NCBI GenBank assembly: GCA_037893245.1 | Contig: JBAIAA010000804.1 | Coordinates: forward strand, 248,001 to 312,000 | Origin: Crossaster papposus | Taxonomy: Eukaryota; Echinodermata; Asteroidea; Velatida; Solasteridae | Direction: 5' to 3' | DNA: 64,000 nt | Shown: positions 26,286-40,504 of the stretch, piece by piece | Numbering within the stretch: the first letter of the stretch is position 1 | Layout: each line of letters starts with the position of its first letter | Translations under genes and position numbers: made by a program | Notes under the pieces: model-generated | What the model was told of the DNA's origin: nothing | Databases searched by the model: none | The model's input: only the letters and a program-made list of their open reading frames with translations

Positions 26286-29200
26286 GACACTGGCGGCATA
26301 GGCCTATGCGGAAATACACGTGCACATACATAGACAGAAGAAAACATGGCTGCGAATGAGGATAATTTTCTCGACTTATATTTTAGCTGCGAACCTCAAT
26401 GTTGTAGTAGGAGGAAGATACACTCACCAGCTCCACATCTGAGCTAACATATCGCCAAAATTCTCACCGGAAGAGACCCAAACTTTGAGACTCGTGCGTC
26501 AGGACACTGGCGACATAGGACTATGTGGCAATACACGTGTACATACATACACAGAAGAAAACATGGCTGTGAATGAGGATAATTTTCTCGACTTATATCT
26601 TAGCTGCGAACCTCAACTTTGTTCGAGAATGAAGAGACACTCACCAGCTCGACATCTGAGACAAAATATTGCCAGATTTTCCACTAGAAAGAACTCAATC
26701 TGTGAGACTCATGCGTCAGGACACTGGCGGCATACGCCTATGCGGAAATACACGTGCACATACATACACAGAAGAAAACATGGCTTCGAATGAGGATAAT
26801 TTTCTCGACTTATATCTTAGCTGCGAACCTCAACGTTGTTCGAGAATGAAGAGACACTCACCAGCTCGACATCTGAGCCAAAATATTGCCAAATTAACAA
26901 AAACAGGGCTGCGAATGAGGATAATTTTTTCGACTTATATCTTAGCTGCGAACCTCAACTTTGTTCGGAAATGAAGAGACACTCACCAGCTCGACATCTG
27001 AGACAAAATATTGCCAGATTTTCCACTAGAAAGAACTCAAACTGTGAGACTCATGCGTCAGGACACTGGCGGCATAGGCCTATGCGGAAATACACGTGCA
27101 CATACATACACAGAAGAAAACATGGCTTCGAATGAGGATAATTTTCTCGACTTATATCTGAGCTGCGAACCTCAACGTTGTTGGAGAATGAAGAGACACT
27201 CACCAGCTCGACATCTGAGCCAAAATATTGCCAAATTAACAAAAACAGGGCTGCGAATGAGGATAATTTTCTCGACTTATATCTTAGCTGTGAACCTCAA
27301 CTTTGTTCGAGAATGAAGAGACACTCACCAGCTCGACATCTGAGACAAAATATTGCCAGATTTTCCACTAGAAAGAACTCAATCTGTGAGACTCATGCGT
27401 CAGGACACTGGCGGCATACGCCTATGCGGAAATACACGTGCACATACATACACAGAAGAAAACATGGCTTCGAATGAGGATAATTTTCTCGACTTATATC
27501 TGAGCTGCGAACCTCAACGTTGTTGGAGGATGAAGATACACTCACCAGCTCCACATCTGAGCTAACATATCGCCAAATTAACAAAAACAGGGCTGCGAAT
27601 GAGGATAATTTTCTCGACTTATATCTTAGCTGTGAACCTCAACTTTGTTCGAGAATGAAGAGACACTCACCAGCTCGACATCTGAGACAAAATATTGCCA
27701 GATTTTCCACTAGAAAGAACTCAATCTGTGAGACTCATGCGTCAGGACACTGGCGGCATACGCCTATGCGGAAATACACGTGCACATACATACACAGAAG
27801 AAAACATGGCTTCGAATGAGGATAATTTTCTCGACTTATATCTTAGCTGCGAACCTCAACGTTGTTCGAGAATGAAGAGACACTCACCAGCTCGACATCT
27901 GAGCCAAAATATTGCCAAATTAACAAAAACAGGGCTGCGAATGAGGATAATTTTCTCGACTTATATCTTAGCTGCGAACCTCAACTTTGTTCGAGAATGA
28001 AGAGACACTCACCAGCTCGACATCTGAAACAAAATATTGCCAGATTTTCCAATAGAAAGAACTCAAACTGTGAGACTCATGCGTCAGGACACTGGCGGCA
28101 TAGGCCTATGCGGAAATACACGTGCACATACATACACATAAGAAAACATGGCTTCGAATGAGGATAATTTTCTCTACTTATATCTGAGCTGCGAACCTCA
28201 ACGTTGTTGGAGAATGAAGAGACACTCACCAGCTCGACATCTGAGCCAAAATATTGCCAAATTAACAAAAACAGGGCTGCGAATGAGGATAATTTTCTGG
28301 ACTTATATCTTAGCTGTGAACCTCAACTTTGTTCGAGAATGAAGAGACACTCACCAGCTCGACATCTGAGACAAAATATTGCCAGATTTTCCACTAGAAA
28401 AAACTCAAACTGTGAGACTCATGCGTCAGGACACTGGCGGCATAGGCCTATGCGGAAATACACGTGTACATACATACACAGAAGAAAACATGGCTGTGAA
28501 TGAGGATAATTTTCTCGGCTTATATCTTAGCTGCGAACCTCAACTTTGTTCGAGAATGAAGAGACACTCACCAGCTCGACATCTGAGACAAAATATCGCC
28601 AAATTTTCCACTAGAAAGAACCCAAACTGTTAGACTCATGCGTCAGGACACTGGCGCCATAGGCCTATGCGGAAATACACGTGCACATACATAGACAGAA
28701 GAAAACATGGCTTCGAATGAGGATAATTTTCTCGACTTATATCTTAGCTGCAAACCTCAACTTTGTTCGAGAATGAAGAGACACTCACCAGCTCGACATC
28801 TGAGACAAAATATTGCCAGATTTTCCACTAGAAAGAACTCAATCTGTGAGACTCATGCGTCAGGACACTGGCGGCATACGCCTATGCGGAAATACACGTG
28901 CACATACATACACAGAAGAAAACATGGCTTCGAATGAGGATAATTTTCTCGACTTATATCTTAGCTGCGAACCTCAACGTTGTTCGAGAATGAAGAGACA
29001 CTCACCAGCTCGACATCTGAGCCAAAATATTGCCAAATTAACAAAAAAGGGCTGCGAATGAGGATAATTTTCTCGACTTATATCTTAGCTGCAAACCTCA
29101 ACTTTGTTCGAGAATGAAGAGACACTCACCAGCTCGACATCTGAGACAAAATATTGCCAGATTTTCGACTAGAAAGAACTCAAACTGTGAGACTCATGCG

Positions 29201-29486
29201 TCAGGACACTGGCGGCATAGGCCTATGCGGAAATACACGTGCACATACATACACAGAAGAAAACATGGCTTCGAATGAGGATAATTTTCTCGACTTATAT
29301 CTGAGCTGCGAACCTCAACGTTGTTGAAGAATGAAGAGACACTCACCAGCTCGACATCTGAGCCAAAATATTGCTAAATTAACAAAAACAGGGCTGCGAA
29401 TGAGGATAATTTTCTCGACTTATATCTTAGCTGTGAACCTCAACTTTGTTCGAGAATAAAGAGACACTCACCAGCTCGACATCTGA
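26286..29486 (+). repeat. 3,386-bp higher-order unit, copy 2 (3.2 kb)
   Basis: Near-identical to 22,900-26,100, including the five dimers at 26,621-28,330, the chimeric short unit at 27,522 and the 124-bp short unit at 28,982. The copies part just after the gaataaag mark at about 29,456-29,487. Confidence 0.92.
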
Positions 29487-31262
29487 GACAAAATATTGCC
29501 AGATTTTCCACTAGAAAGAACTCAAACTGTGAGACTCATGCGTCAGGACACTGGCGGCATAGGCCTATGCGGAAATACACGTGCACATACATACACAGAA
29601 GAAAACATGAATTCGAATGACGAAAATTTTCTAGACTTATATCTTAGCTGCGAACCTCAACGTTGTTCGAGAATGAAGAGACACTCACCAGCTCGACATC
29701 TGAGCCAAAATATTGCCAAATTAACAAAAACAGGGCTGCGAATGAGGATAATTTTCTCGACTTATATCTTAGCTGCGAACCTCAACTTTGTTCGAGAATG
29801 AAGAGACACTCACCAGCTCGACATCTGAGACAAAATATTGCCAGATTTTCCACTAGAAAGAACTCAAACTGTGAGACTCATGCGTCAGGACACTGGCGGC
29901 ATAGGCCTATGCGGAAATACACGTGCACATACATACACAGAAGAAAACATGGCTTCGAATGAGGATAATTTTCTCGACTTATATCTGAGCTGCGAACCTC
30001 AACGTAGTTGGAGGATGAAGATACACTCACCAGCTCGACATCTGAGACAAAATATTGCCAGATTTTCCACTAGAAAGAACTCAATCTGTGAGACTCATGC
30101 GTCAGGACACTGGCGGCATACGCCTATGCGGAAATACACGTGCACATACATACACAGAAGAAAACATGGCTTCGAATGAGGATAATTTTCTCGACTTATA
30201 TCTTAGCTGCGAACCTCAACGTTGTTCGAGAATGAAGAGACACTCACCAGCTCGACATCTGAGCCAAAATATTGCCAAATTAACAAAAAAGGGCTGCGAA
30301 TGAGGATAATTTTCTCGACTTATATCTTAGCTGCAAACCTCAACTTTGTTCGAGAATGAAGAGACACTCACCAGCTCGACATCTGAGACAAAATATTGCC
30401 AGATTTTCGACTAGAAAGAACTCAAACTGTGAGACTCATGCGTCAGGACACTGGCGGCATAGGCCTATGCGGAAATACACGTGCACATACATACACAGAA
30501 GAAAACATGGCTTCGAATGAGGATAATTTTCTCGACTTATATCTGAGCTGCGAACCTCAACGTTGTTGAAGAATGAAGAGACACTCACCAGCTCGACATC
30601 TGAGCCAAAATATTGCTAAATTAACAAAAACAGGGCTGCGAATGAGGATAATTTTCTCGACTTATATCTTAGCTGTGAACCTCAACTTTGTTCGAGAATA
30701 AAGAGACACTCACCAGCTCGACATCTGAGACAAAATATTGCCAGATTTTCCACTAGAAAGAACTCAAACTGTGAGACTCATGCGTCAGGACACTGGCGGC
30801 ATAGGCCTATGCGGAAATACACGTGCACATACATACACAGAAGAAAACATGAATTCGAATGACGAAAATTTTCTAGACTTATATCTTAGCTGCGAACCTC
30901 AACGTTGTTCGAGAATGAAGAGACACTCACCAGCTCGACATCTGAGCCAAAATATTGCCAAATTAACAAAAACAGGGCTGCGAATGAGGATAATTTTCTC
31001 GACTTATATCTTAGCTGCGAACCTCAACTTTGTTCGAGAATGAAGAGACACTCACCAGCTCGACATCTGAGACAAAATATTGCCAGATTTTCCACTAGAA
31101 AGAACTCAAACTGTGAGACTCATGCGTCAGGACACTGGCGGCATAGGCCTATGCGGAAATACACGTGCACATACATACACAGAAGAAAACATGGCTTCGA
31201 ATGAGGATAATTTTCTCGACTTATATCTGAGCTGCGAACCTCAACGTAGTTGGAGGATGAAG
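28785..31262 (+). repeat. 1,242-bp higher-order unit, two copies
   Basis: Copies are about 28,785-30,026 and 30,027-31,262. Each has four long, two 125-bp and one 124-bp monomer. The junction between copies is visible as a chimeric monomer at 30,007. Both copies carry the GAATTC variant and the one-base-shorter short unit (28,982 and 30,224). Confidence 0.92.
30007..30223 (+). repeat. Chimeric long monomer, B start joined to A (duplication breakpoint)
   Basis: The unit starts gttggaggatgaagatac as type B, then after actcaccagctc reads gacatctgagacaaaat as type A. This is the opposite direction to the chimera at 8,161. It sits exactly where the first 1,242-bp copy joins the second, so it is the visible seam of that duplication. 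The switch lies within about 30,022-30,036. Confidence 0.9.
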
Positions 31263-33112
31263 ATACACTCACCAGCTCCACATCTGAGCTAACATATCGC
31301 CAAAATTCTCACCGGAAAAGACCCAAACTGTGAGACTCATGCGTCAGGACACTGGCGGCATAGGCCTATGCGGAAATACACGTGCACATACATAGACAGA
31401 AGAAAACATGGCTTCGAATGAGGATAATTTTCTCGACTTATATCTTAGCTGCGAACCTCAACGTTGTTCGAGAATGAAGAGACACTCACCAGCTCGACAT
31501 CTGAGCCAAAATATTGCAAAATTAACAAAAACAGGGCTGCGAATGAGGATAATTTTCTCGACTTATATCTGAGCTGCGAACCTCAACGTTGTTGGAGGAT
31601 GAAGATACACTCACCAGCTCCACATCTGAGCTAACATATCGCCAAAATTCTCCCTGGAAGAGACCCAAACTGTGAGACTCATGCGTCAGGACACTGGCGG
31701 CATAGGCCTATGCGGCAAAGCACGTGTACATACAAACATACACCTAGAAAACATGGCTGCGAATGAGGATAATTTTCTCGACTTATATCTGAGCCGCGAA
31801 CCTCAACTTTGTTCGAGGATGAAGAGACACTCACCAGCTCGACATCTGAGACAAAATATTGCCAAATTTCCCACTAGAAAGAACCCAAACTGTTAGACTC
31901 ATGCGTCAGGACACTGGCGGCATAGGCCTATGCGGAAATACACGTGCACATACATAGACAGAAGAAAACATGGCTTCGAATGAGGATAATGTTCTCGACT
32001 TATATTTTAGCTGCGAACTTCAACGTTGTAGGAGGAGGAAGATACACTCACCAGCTCCACATCTGAGCTAACATATCGCCAAAATTCTCACCGGAAGAGA
32101 CCCAAACTGTGAGACTCGTGCGTCAGGACACTGGCGGCATAGGACTATGTGGCAATACACGTGTACATACATACACAGAAGAAAACATGGCTGTGAATGA
32201 GGATAATGTTCTCGACTTATATCTTAGCTGCGAACCTCAACTTTGTTCGAGAATGAAGAGACACTCACTAGCTCGACATCTGAGACAAAATATCGCCAAA
32301 TTTTCCACTAGAAAGAACCCAAACTGTTAGACTCATGCGTCAGGACACTGGCGCCATAGGCCTATGCGGAAATACACGTGCACATACATAGACAGAAGAA
32401 AACATGGCTTCGAATGAGGATAATTTTCTCGACTTATATCTTAGCTGCAAACCTCAACTTTGTTCGAAAATGAAGAGACACTCACCAGCTCGACATCTGA
32501 GACAAAATATTGCCAGATTTTCCACTAGAAGGAACTCAATCTGTGAGACTCATGCGTCAGGACACTGGCGGCATAGGCCTATGCGGAAATACACGTGCAC
32601 ATACATAGACAGAAGAAAACATGGCTGCGAATGAGGATAATTTTCTCGACTTATATTTTAGCTGCGAACCTCAACGTTGTAGGAGGAGGAAGATACACTC
32701 ACCAGCTCCACATCTGAGCTAACATATCGCCAAAATTCTCACCGGAAGAGACCCAAACTGTGAGACTCGTGCGTCAGGACACTGGCGACATAGGACTATG
32801 TGGCAATACACGTGTACATACATACACAGAAGAAAACATGGCTGTGAATGAGGATAATTTTCTCGACTTATATCTTAGCTGCGAACCTCAACTTTGTTCG
32901 AGAATGAAGAGACACTCACCAGCTCGACATCTGAGACAAAATATCGCCAAATTTTCCACTTGAAAGAACCCAAACTGTTAGACTCATGCGTCAGGACACT
33001 GGCGCCTTAGGCCTATGCGGAAATACACGTGCACATACATAGACAGAAGAAAACATGGCTTCGAATGAGGATAATTTTCTCGACTTATATCTTAGCTGCA
33101 AACCTCAACTTT
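31263..33112 (+). repeat. Mosaic stretch resembling 18.9-20.2 kb and 21.9-23.2 kb
   Basis: From the B unit at 31,591 to about 32,900 the order of monomers and their markers match 18,948-20,200 (offset 12,643 bp) and 21,930-23,200 (offset 9,661 bp). Shared markers are ctccctggaagag, ataatgttctcg, gcgaacttcaac and ctagaaggaactc. Local changes are acatacaaacatac at 31,729, ccacttgaaag at 32,956 and gcgccttagg at 33,003. The short unit at 31,466 is followed directly by a B unit. Confidence 0.82.
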
Positions 33113-34480
33113 GTTCGAGAATGAAGAGACACTCACCAGCTCGACATCTGAGACAAAATATTGCCAGATTTTCCACTAGAAAGAACTCAATCTGTGAGAC
33201 TCATGCGTCAGGACACTGGCGGCATACGCCTATGCGGAAATACACGTGCACATACATACACAGAAGAAAACATGGCTTCGAATGAGGATAATTTTCTCGA
33301 CTTATATCTTAGCTGCGAACCTCAACGTTGTTCGAGAATGAAGAGACACTCACCAGCTCGACATCTGAGCCAAAATATTGCCAAATTAACAAAAACAGGG
33401 CTGCGAATGAGGATAATTTTCTCGACTTATATCTTAGCTGCGAACCTCAACTTTGTTCGGAAATGAAGAGACACTCACCAGCTCGACATCTGAGACAAAA
33501 TATTGCCAGATTTTCCACTAGAAAGAACTCAAACTGTGAGACTCATGCGTCAGGACACTGGCGGCATAGGCCTATGCGGAAATACACGTGCACATACATA
33601 CACAGAAGAAAACATGGCTTCGAATGAGGATAATTTTCTCGACTTATATCTGAGCTGCGAACCTCAACGTTGTTGGAGAATGAAGAGACACTCACCAGCT
33701 CGACATCTGAGCCAAAATATTGCCAAATTAACAAAAACAGGGCTGCGAATGAGGATAATTTTCTCGACTTATATCTTAGCTGTGAACCTCAACTTTGTTC
33801 GAGAATGAAGAGACACTCACCAGCTCGACATCTGAGACAAAATATTGCCAGATTTTCCACTAGAAAGAACTCAATCTGTGAGACTCATGCGTCAGGACAC
33901 TGGCGGCATACGCCTATGCGGAAATACACGTGCACATACATACACAGAAGAAAACATGGCTTCGAATGAGGATAATTTTCTCGACTTATATCTTAGCTGC
34001 GAACCTCAACGTTGTTCGAGAATGAAGAGACACTCACCAGCTCGACATCTGAGCCAAAATATTGCCAAATTAACAAAAACAGGGCTGCGAATGAGGATAA
34101 CTTTCTCGACTTATATCTTAGCTGCGAACCTCAACTTTGTTCGAGAATGAAGAGACACTCACCAGCTCGACATCTGAGACAAAATATTGCCAGATTTTCC
34201 ACTAGAAAGAACTCAAACTGTGAGACTCATGCGTCAGGACACTGGCGGCATAGGCCTATGCGGAAATACACGTGCACATACATACACAGAAGAAAACATG
34301 GCTTCGAATGAGGATAATTTTCTCGACTTATATCTGAGCTGCGAACCTCAACGTTGTTGGAGAATGAAGAGACACTCACCAGCTCGACATCTGAGCCAAA
34401 ATATTGCCAAATTAACAAAAACAGGGCTGCGAATGAGGATAATTTTCTCGACTTATATCTTAGCTGTGAACCTCAACTTT
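33113..34480 (+). repeat. Four tandem 342-bp dimers (217 + 125)
   Basis: Short units at 33,330, 33,672, 34,014 and 34,356 alternate with 217-bp units. Variants resemble the five-dimer runs at 23.2 and 26.6 kb (gcatacgcctatgc, gttcggaaatg, gctgtgaacctc), but the chimeric B-start short unit is absent. Confidence 0.92.
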
Positions 34481-35039
34481 GTTCGAGAATGAAGAGACAC
34501 TCACCAGCTCGACATCTGAGACAAAATATTGCCAGATTTTTCACTAGAAAAAAATCAAACTGTGAGACTCATGCGTCAGGACACTGGCGGCATAGGCCTA
34601 TGCGGAAATACACGTGTACATACATACACAGAAGAAAACATGGCTGTGAATGAGGATAATTTTCTCGACTTATATCTTATCTGTGAACCTCAACTTTGTT
34701 TGAGAATGAAGAGACACTCACCAGCTCGACATCTGAGACAAAATATCGCCAAATTTTCCACTTGAAAGAACCCAAACTGTTAGACTCATGCGTCAGGACA
34801 CTGGCGCCATAGGCCTATGCGGAAATACACGTGCACATCCATAGACAGAAGAAAACATGGCTTCGAATGAGGATAATTTTCTCGACTTATATCTTAGCTG
34901 CAAACCTCAACTTTGTTCGAGAATGAAGAGACACTCACCAGCTCGACATCTGAGACAAAATATTGCCAGATTTTCCACTAGAAAGAACTCAATCTGTGAG
35001 ACTCATGCTTCAGGACACTGGCGGCATACGCCTATGCGG
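34481..35039 (+). repeat. Divergent long monomers between two blocks
   Basis: Long monomers only. Local changes not seen elsewhere nearby are ccagatttttcac with aaaaaatcaaac at 34,533-34,560, tatcttatctgtg at 34,673, ttgtttgagaatg at 34,696, acatccatagac at 34,835 and catgcttcagg at 35,006. It has more private changes per unit than the flanking blocks. Confidence 0.75.
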
Positions 35040-37410
35040 AAATACACGTGCACATACATACACAGAAGAAAACATGGCTTCGAATGAGGATAATTTTCTC
35101 GACTTATATCTGAGCTGCGAACCTCAACGTTGTTGGAGAATGAAGAGACACTCACCAGCTCGACATCTGAGCCAAAATATTGCCAAATTAACAAAAACAG
35201 GGCTGCGAATGAGGATAATTTTCTCGACTTATATCTTAGCTGTGAACCTCAACTTTGTTCGAGAATGAAGAGACACTCACCAGCTCGACATCTGAGACAA
35301 AATATTGCCAGATTTTCCACTAGAAAAAACTCAATCTGTGAGACTCATGCGTCAGGACACTGGCGGCATAGGCCTATGCGGAAATACACGTGCACATACA
35401 TACACAGAAGAAAACATGGCTTCGAATGACGAAAATTTTCTAGACTTATATCTTAGCTGCGAACCTCAACGTTGTTCGAGAATGAAGAGACACTCACCAG
35501 CTCGACATCTGAGCCAAAATATTGCCAAATTAACAAAAACAGGGCTGCGAATGAGGATAATTTTCTCGACTTATATCTTAGCTGCGAACCTCAACTTTGT
35601 TCGAGAATGAAGAGACACTCACCAGCTCGACATCTGAGACAAAATATTGCCAGATTTTCCACTAGAAAGAACTCAAACTGTGAGACTCATGCGTCAGGAC
35701 ACTGGCGGCATAGGCCTATGCGGAAATACACGTGCACATACATACACAGAAGAAAACATGGCTTCGAATGAGGATAATTTTCTCGACTTATATCTGAGCT
35801 GCGAACCTCAACGTAGTTGGAGGATGAATTTACACTCACCAGCTCGACATCTGAGCTAACATATCGCCAAAATTCTCACCGGAAAAGACCCAAACTGTGA
35901 GACTCATGCGTCAGGACACTGGCGGCATAGGCCTATGCGGAAATACACGTGCACATACATAGACAGAAGAAAACATGGCTTCGAATGAGGATAATTTTCT
36001 CGACTTATATCTTAGCTGCGAACCTCAACGTTGTTCGAGAATGAAGAGACACTCACCAGCTCGACATCTGAGCCAAAATATTGCAAAATTAACATAAACA
36101 GGGCTGCGAATGAGGATAATTTTCTCGACTTATATCTTAGCTGCGAACCTCAACTTTGTTCGAGAATGAAGAGACACTCACCAGCTCGACATCTGAGACA
36201 AAATATTGCCAGATTTTCCACTAGAAAGAACTCAAACTGTGAGACTCATGCGTCAGGACACTGGCGGCATAGGCCTATGCGGAAATACACGTGCACATAC
36301 ATACACAGAAGAAAACATGGCTTCGAATGAGGATAATTTTCTTGACTTATATCTGAGCTGCAAACCTCAACGTTGTTGGAGAATGAAGAGACACTCACCA
36401 GCTCGACATCTGAGCCAAAATATTGCCAAATTAACAAAAACAGGGCTGCGAATGAGGATAATTTTCTCGACTTATATCTTAGCTGTGAACCTCAACTTTG
36501 TTCGAGAATGAAGAGACACTCACCAGCTCGACATCTGAGACAAAATATTGCCAGATTTTCCACTAGAAAAAACTCAATCTGTGAGACTCATGCGTCAGGA
36601 CACTGGCGGCATAGGCCTATGCGGAAATACACGTGCACATACATACACAGAAGAAAACATGGCTTCGAATGACGAAAATTTTCTAGACTTATATCTTAGC
36701 TGCGAACCTCAACGTTGTTCGAGAATGAAGAGACACTCACCAGCTCGACATCTGAGCCAAAATATTGCCAAATTAACAAAAACAGGGCTGCGAATGAGGA
36801 TAATTTTCTCGACTTATATCTTAGCTGCGAACCTCAACTTTGTTCGAGAATGAAGAGACACTCACCAGCTCGACATCTGAGACAAAATATTGCCAGATTT
36901 TCCACTAGAAAGAACTCAAACTGTGAGACTTATGCGTCAGGACACTGGCGGCATAGGCCTATGCGGAAATACACGTGCACATACATACACAGAAGAAAAC
37001 ATGGCTTCGAATGAGGATAATTTTCTCGACTTATATCTGAGCTGCGAACCTCAACGTAGTTGGAGGATGAAGATACACTCACCAGCTCCACATCTGAGCT
37101 AACATATCGCCAAAATTCTCACCGGAAGAGACCCAAACTGTGAGACTCATGCGTCAGGACACTGGCGGCATAGGCCTATGCGGAAATACACGTGCACATA
37201 CATACACAGAAGAAAACATGGCTTCGAATGACGAAAATTTTCTAGACTTATATCTTAGCTGCGAACCTCAACGTTGTTCGAGAATGAAGAGACACTCACC
37301 AGCTCGACATCTGAGCCAAAATATTGCCAAATTAACAAAAACAGGGCTGCGAATGAGGATAATTTTCTCGACTTATATCTTAGCTGCGAACCTCAACTTT
37401 GTTCGAGAAT
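35040..37410 (+). repeat. 1,243-bp higher-order unit, about 1.9 copies
   Basis: Copies are about 35,040-36,282 and 36,283-37,410, each of four long and three short monomers. Shared markers are aaaattttctagac and cgtagttggagg. The first copy alone has the odd B unit at 35,816 and aacataaacaggg in its short unit at 36,033. The second alone has gagacttatgcg at 36,927. Confidence 0.9.
35816..36032 (+). repeat. Patchwork B monomer
   Basis: It starts gttggaggatg as B, then gaatttacac (a private change), then ctcgacatctgag as A, then ctaacatatcgcc as B again. An A patch of roughly 10-20 bp inside a B unit fits gene conversion better than a single crossover; one crossover followed by point changes cannot be excluded. 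Confidence 0.8.
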
Positions 37411-38189
37411 GAAGAGACACTCACTAGCTCGACATCTGAGACAAAATATCGCCAAATTTTCCACTAGAAAGAACCCAAACTGTTAGACTCATGCGTCAGG
37501 ACACTGGCGGCATAGGCCTATGCGGAAATACACGTGCACATACATAGACAGAAGAAAACATGGCTTCGAATGAGGATAATGTTCTCGACTTATATTTTAG
37601 CTGCGAACTTCAACGTTGTAGGAGGAGAAAGATACACTCACCAGCTCCACATCTGAGCTAACATATCGCCAAAATTCTCACCGGAAGAGACCCAAACTGT
37701 GAGACTCGTGCGTCAGGACACTGGCGGCATAGGACTATGTGGCAATACACGTGTACATACATACACAGAAGAAAACATGGCTGTGAATGAGGATAATGTT
37801 CTCGACTTATATCTTAGCTGCGAACCTCAACTTTGTTCGAGAATGAAGAGACACTCACTAGCTCGACATCTGAGACAAAATATCGCCAAATTTTCCACTA
37901 GAAAGAACCCAAACTGTTAGACTCATGCGTCAGGACACTGGCGCCATAGGCCTATGCGGAAATACACGTGCACATACATAGACAGAAGAAAACATGGCTT
38001 CGAATGAGGATAATTTTCTCGACTTATATCTTAGCTGCAAACCTCAACTTTGTTCGAGAATGAAGAGACACTCACCAGCTCGACATCTGAGACAAAATAT
38101 TGCCAGATTTTCCACTAGAAGGAACTCAATCTGTGAGACTCATGCGTCAGGACACTGGCGGCATAGGCCTATGCGGAAATACACGTGCA
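37411..38189 (+). repeat. Long monomers with one 434-bp C+A dimer
   Basis: Includes a single 434-bp dimer at 37,618-38,051 (C unit with gtaggaggagaaag, then an A unit with ctcactagc and aatatcgcc). The dimer occurs in tandem pairs and triplets further right. No short units lie between 37,401 and 38,485. Confidence 0.85.
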
Positions 38190-40010
38190 CATACATAGAC
38201 AGAAGAAAACATGGCTGCGAATGAGGATAATTTTCTCGACTTATATTTTAGCTGCGAACCTCAACGTTGTAGGAGGAGGAAGATACACTCACCAGCTCCA
38301 CATCTGAGCTAACATATCGCCAAAATTCTCACCGGAAGAGACCCAAACTGTGAGACTCGTGCGTCAGGACACTGGCGGCATAGGCCTATGCGGAAATACA
38401 CGTGCACATACATAGACAGAAGAAAACATGGCTGCGAATGAGGATAATTTTCTCGACTTATATCTTAGCTGCGAACCTCAACGTTGTTCGAGAATGAAGA
38501 GACACTCACCAGCTCGACATCTGAGCCAAAATATTGCCAAATTAACAAAAACAGGGCTGCGAATGAGGATAATTTTCTCGACTTATATCTTAGCTGCGAA
38601 CCTCAACTTTGTTCGAGAATGAAGAGACACTCACCAGCTCGACATCTGAGACAAAATATTGCCAGATTTTCCACTAGAAAGAACTCAAACTGTGAGACTC
38701 ATGCGTCAGGACACTGGCGGCATAGGCCTATGCGGAAATACACGTGCACATACATACACAGAAGAAAACATGGCTTCGAATGACGAAAATTTTCTAGACT
38801 TATATCTTAGCTGCGAACCTCAACGTTGTTCGAGAATGAAGAGACACTCACCAGCTCGACATCTGAGCCAAAATATTGCCAAATTAACAAAAACAGGGCT
38901 GCGAATGAGGATAATGTTCTCGACTTATATCTTAGCTGCGAACCTCAACCTTGTTCGAGAATGAAGAGACACTCACTAGCTCGACATCTGAGACAAAATA
39001 TCGCCAAATTTTCCACTAGAAAGAACCCAAACTGTTAGACTCATGCGTCAGGACACTGGCGCCATAGGCCTATGCGGAAATACACGTGCACATACATAGA
39101 CAGAAGAAAACATGGCTGCGAATGAGGATAATTTTCTCGACTTATATTTTAGCTGCGAACCTCAACGTTGTAGGAGGAGGAAGATACACTCACCAGCTCC
39201 ACATCTGAGCTAACATATCGCCAAAATTCTCACCGGAAGAGACCCAAACTGTGAGACTCGTGCGTCAGGACACTGGCGGCATAGGCCTATGCGGAAATAC
39301 ACGTGCACATACATAGACAGAAGAAAACATGGCTGCGAATGAGGATAATTTTCTCGACTTATATCTTAGCTGCGAACCTCAACGTTGTTCGAGAATGAAG
39401 AGACACTCACCAGCTCGACATCTGAGCCAAAATATTGCCAAATTAACAAAAACAGGGCTGCGAATGAGGATAATTTTCTCGACTTATATCTTAGCTGCGA
39501 ACCTCAACTTTGTTCGAGAATGAAGAGACACTCAACAGCTCGACATCTGAGACAAAATATTGCCAGATTTTCCACTAGAAAGAACTCAAACTGTGAGACT
39601 CATGCGTCAGGACACTGGCGGCATAGGCCTATGCGGAAATACACGTGCACATACATACACAGAAGAAAACATGGCTTCGAATGACGAAAATTTTCTAGAC
39701 TTATATCTTAGCTGCGAACCTCAACGTTGTTCGAGAATGAAGAGACACTCACCAGCTCGACATCTGAGCCAAAATATTGCCAAATTAACAAAAACAGGGC
39801 TGCGAATGAGGATAATTTTCTCGACTTATATCTTAGCTGCGAACCTCAACTTTGTTCGAGAATGAAGAGACACTCACTAGCTCGACATCTGAGACAAAAT
39901 ATCGCCAAATTTTCCACTAGAAAGAACCCAAACTGTTAGACTCATGCGTCAGGACACTGGCGCCATAGGCCTATGCGGAAATACACGTGCACATACATAG
40001 ACAGAAGAAA
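38190..40010 (+). repeat. 901-bp higher-order unit, two copies
   Basis: Copies are about 38,190-39,090 and 39,091-40,010, each of three long and two short monomers. Differences include ataatgttctc at 38,911 with caaccttgttcg at 38,947 in the first copy, and actcaacagctc at 39,531 in the second. Confidence 0.9.
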
Positions 40011-40504
40011 ACATGGCTTCGAATGAGGATAATGTTCTCGACTTATATTTTAGCTGCGAACTTCAACGTTGTAGGAGGAGAAAGATACACTCACCAGCTC
40101 CACATCTGAGCTAACATATCGCCAAAATTCTCACCGGAAGAGACCCAAACTGTGAGACTCGTGCGTCAGGACACTGGCGGCATAGGACTATGTGGCAATA
40201 CACGTGTACATACATACACAGAAGAAAACATGGCTGTGAATGAGGATAATGTTCTCGACTTATATCTTAGCTGCGAACCTCAACTTTGTTCGAGAATGAA
40301 GAGACACTCACTAGCTCGACATCTGAGACAAAATATCGCCAAATTTTCCACTAGAAAGAACCCAAACTGTTAGACTCATGCGTCAGGACACTGGCGCCAT
40401 AGGCCTATGCGGAAATACACGTGCACATACATAGACAGAAGAAAACATGGCTTCGAATGAGGATAATGTTCTCGACTTATATTTTAGCTGCGAACTTCAA
40501 CGTT

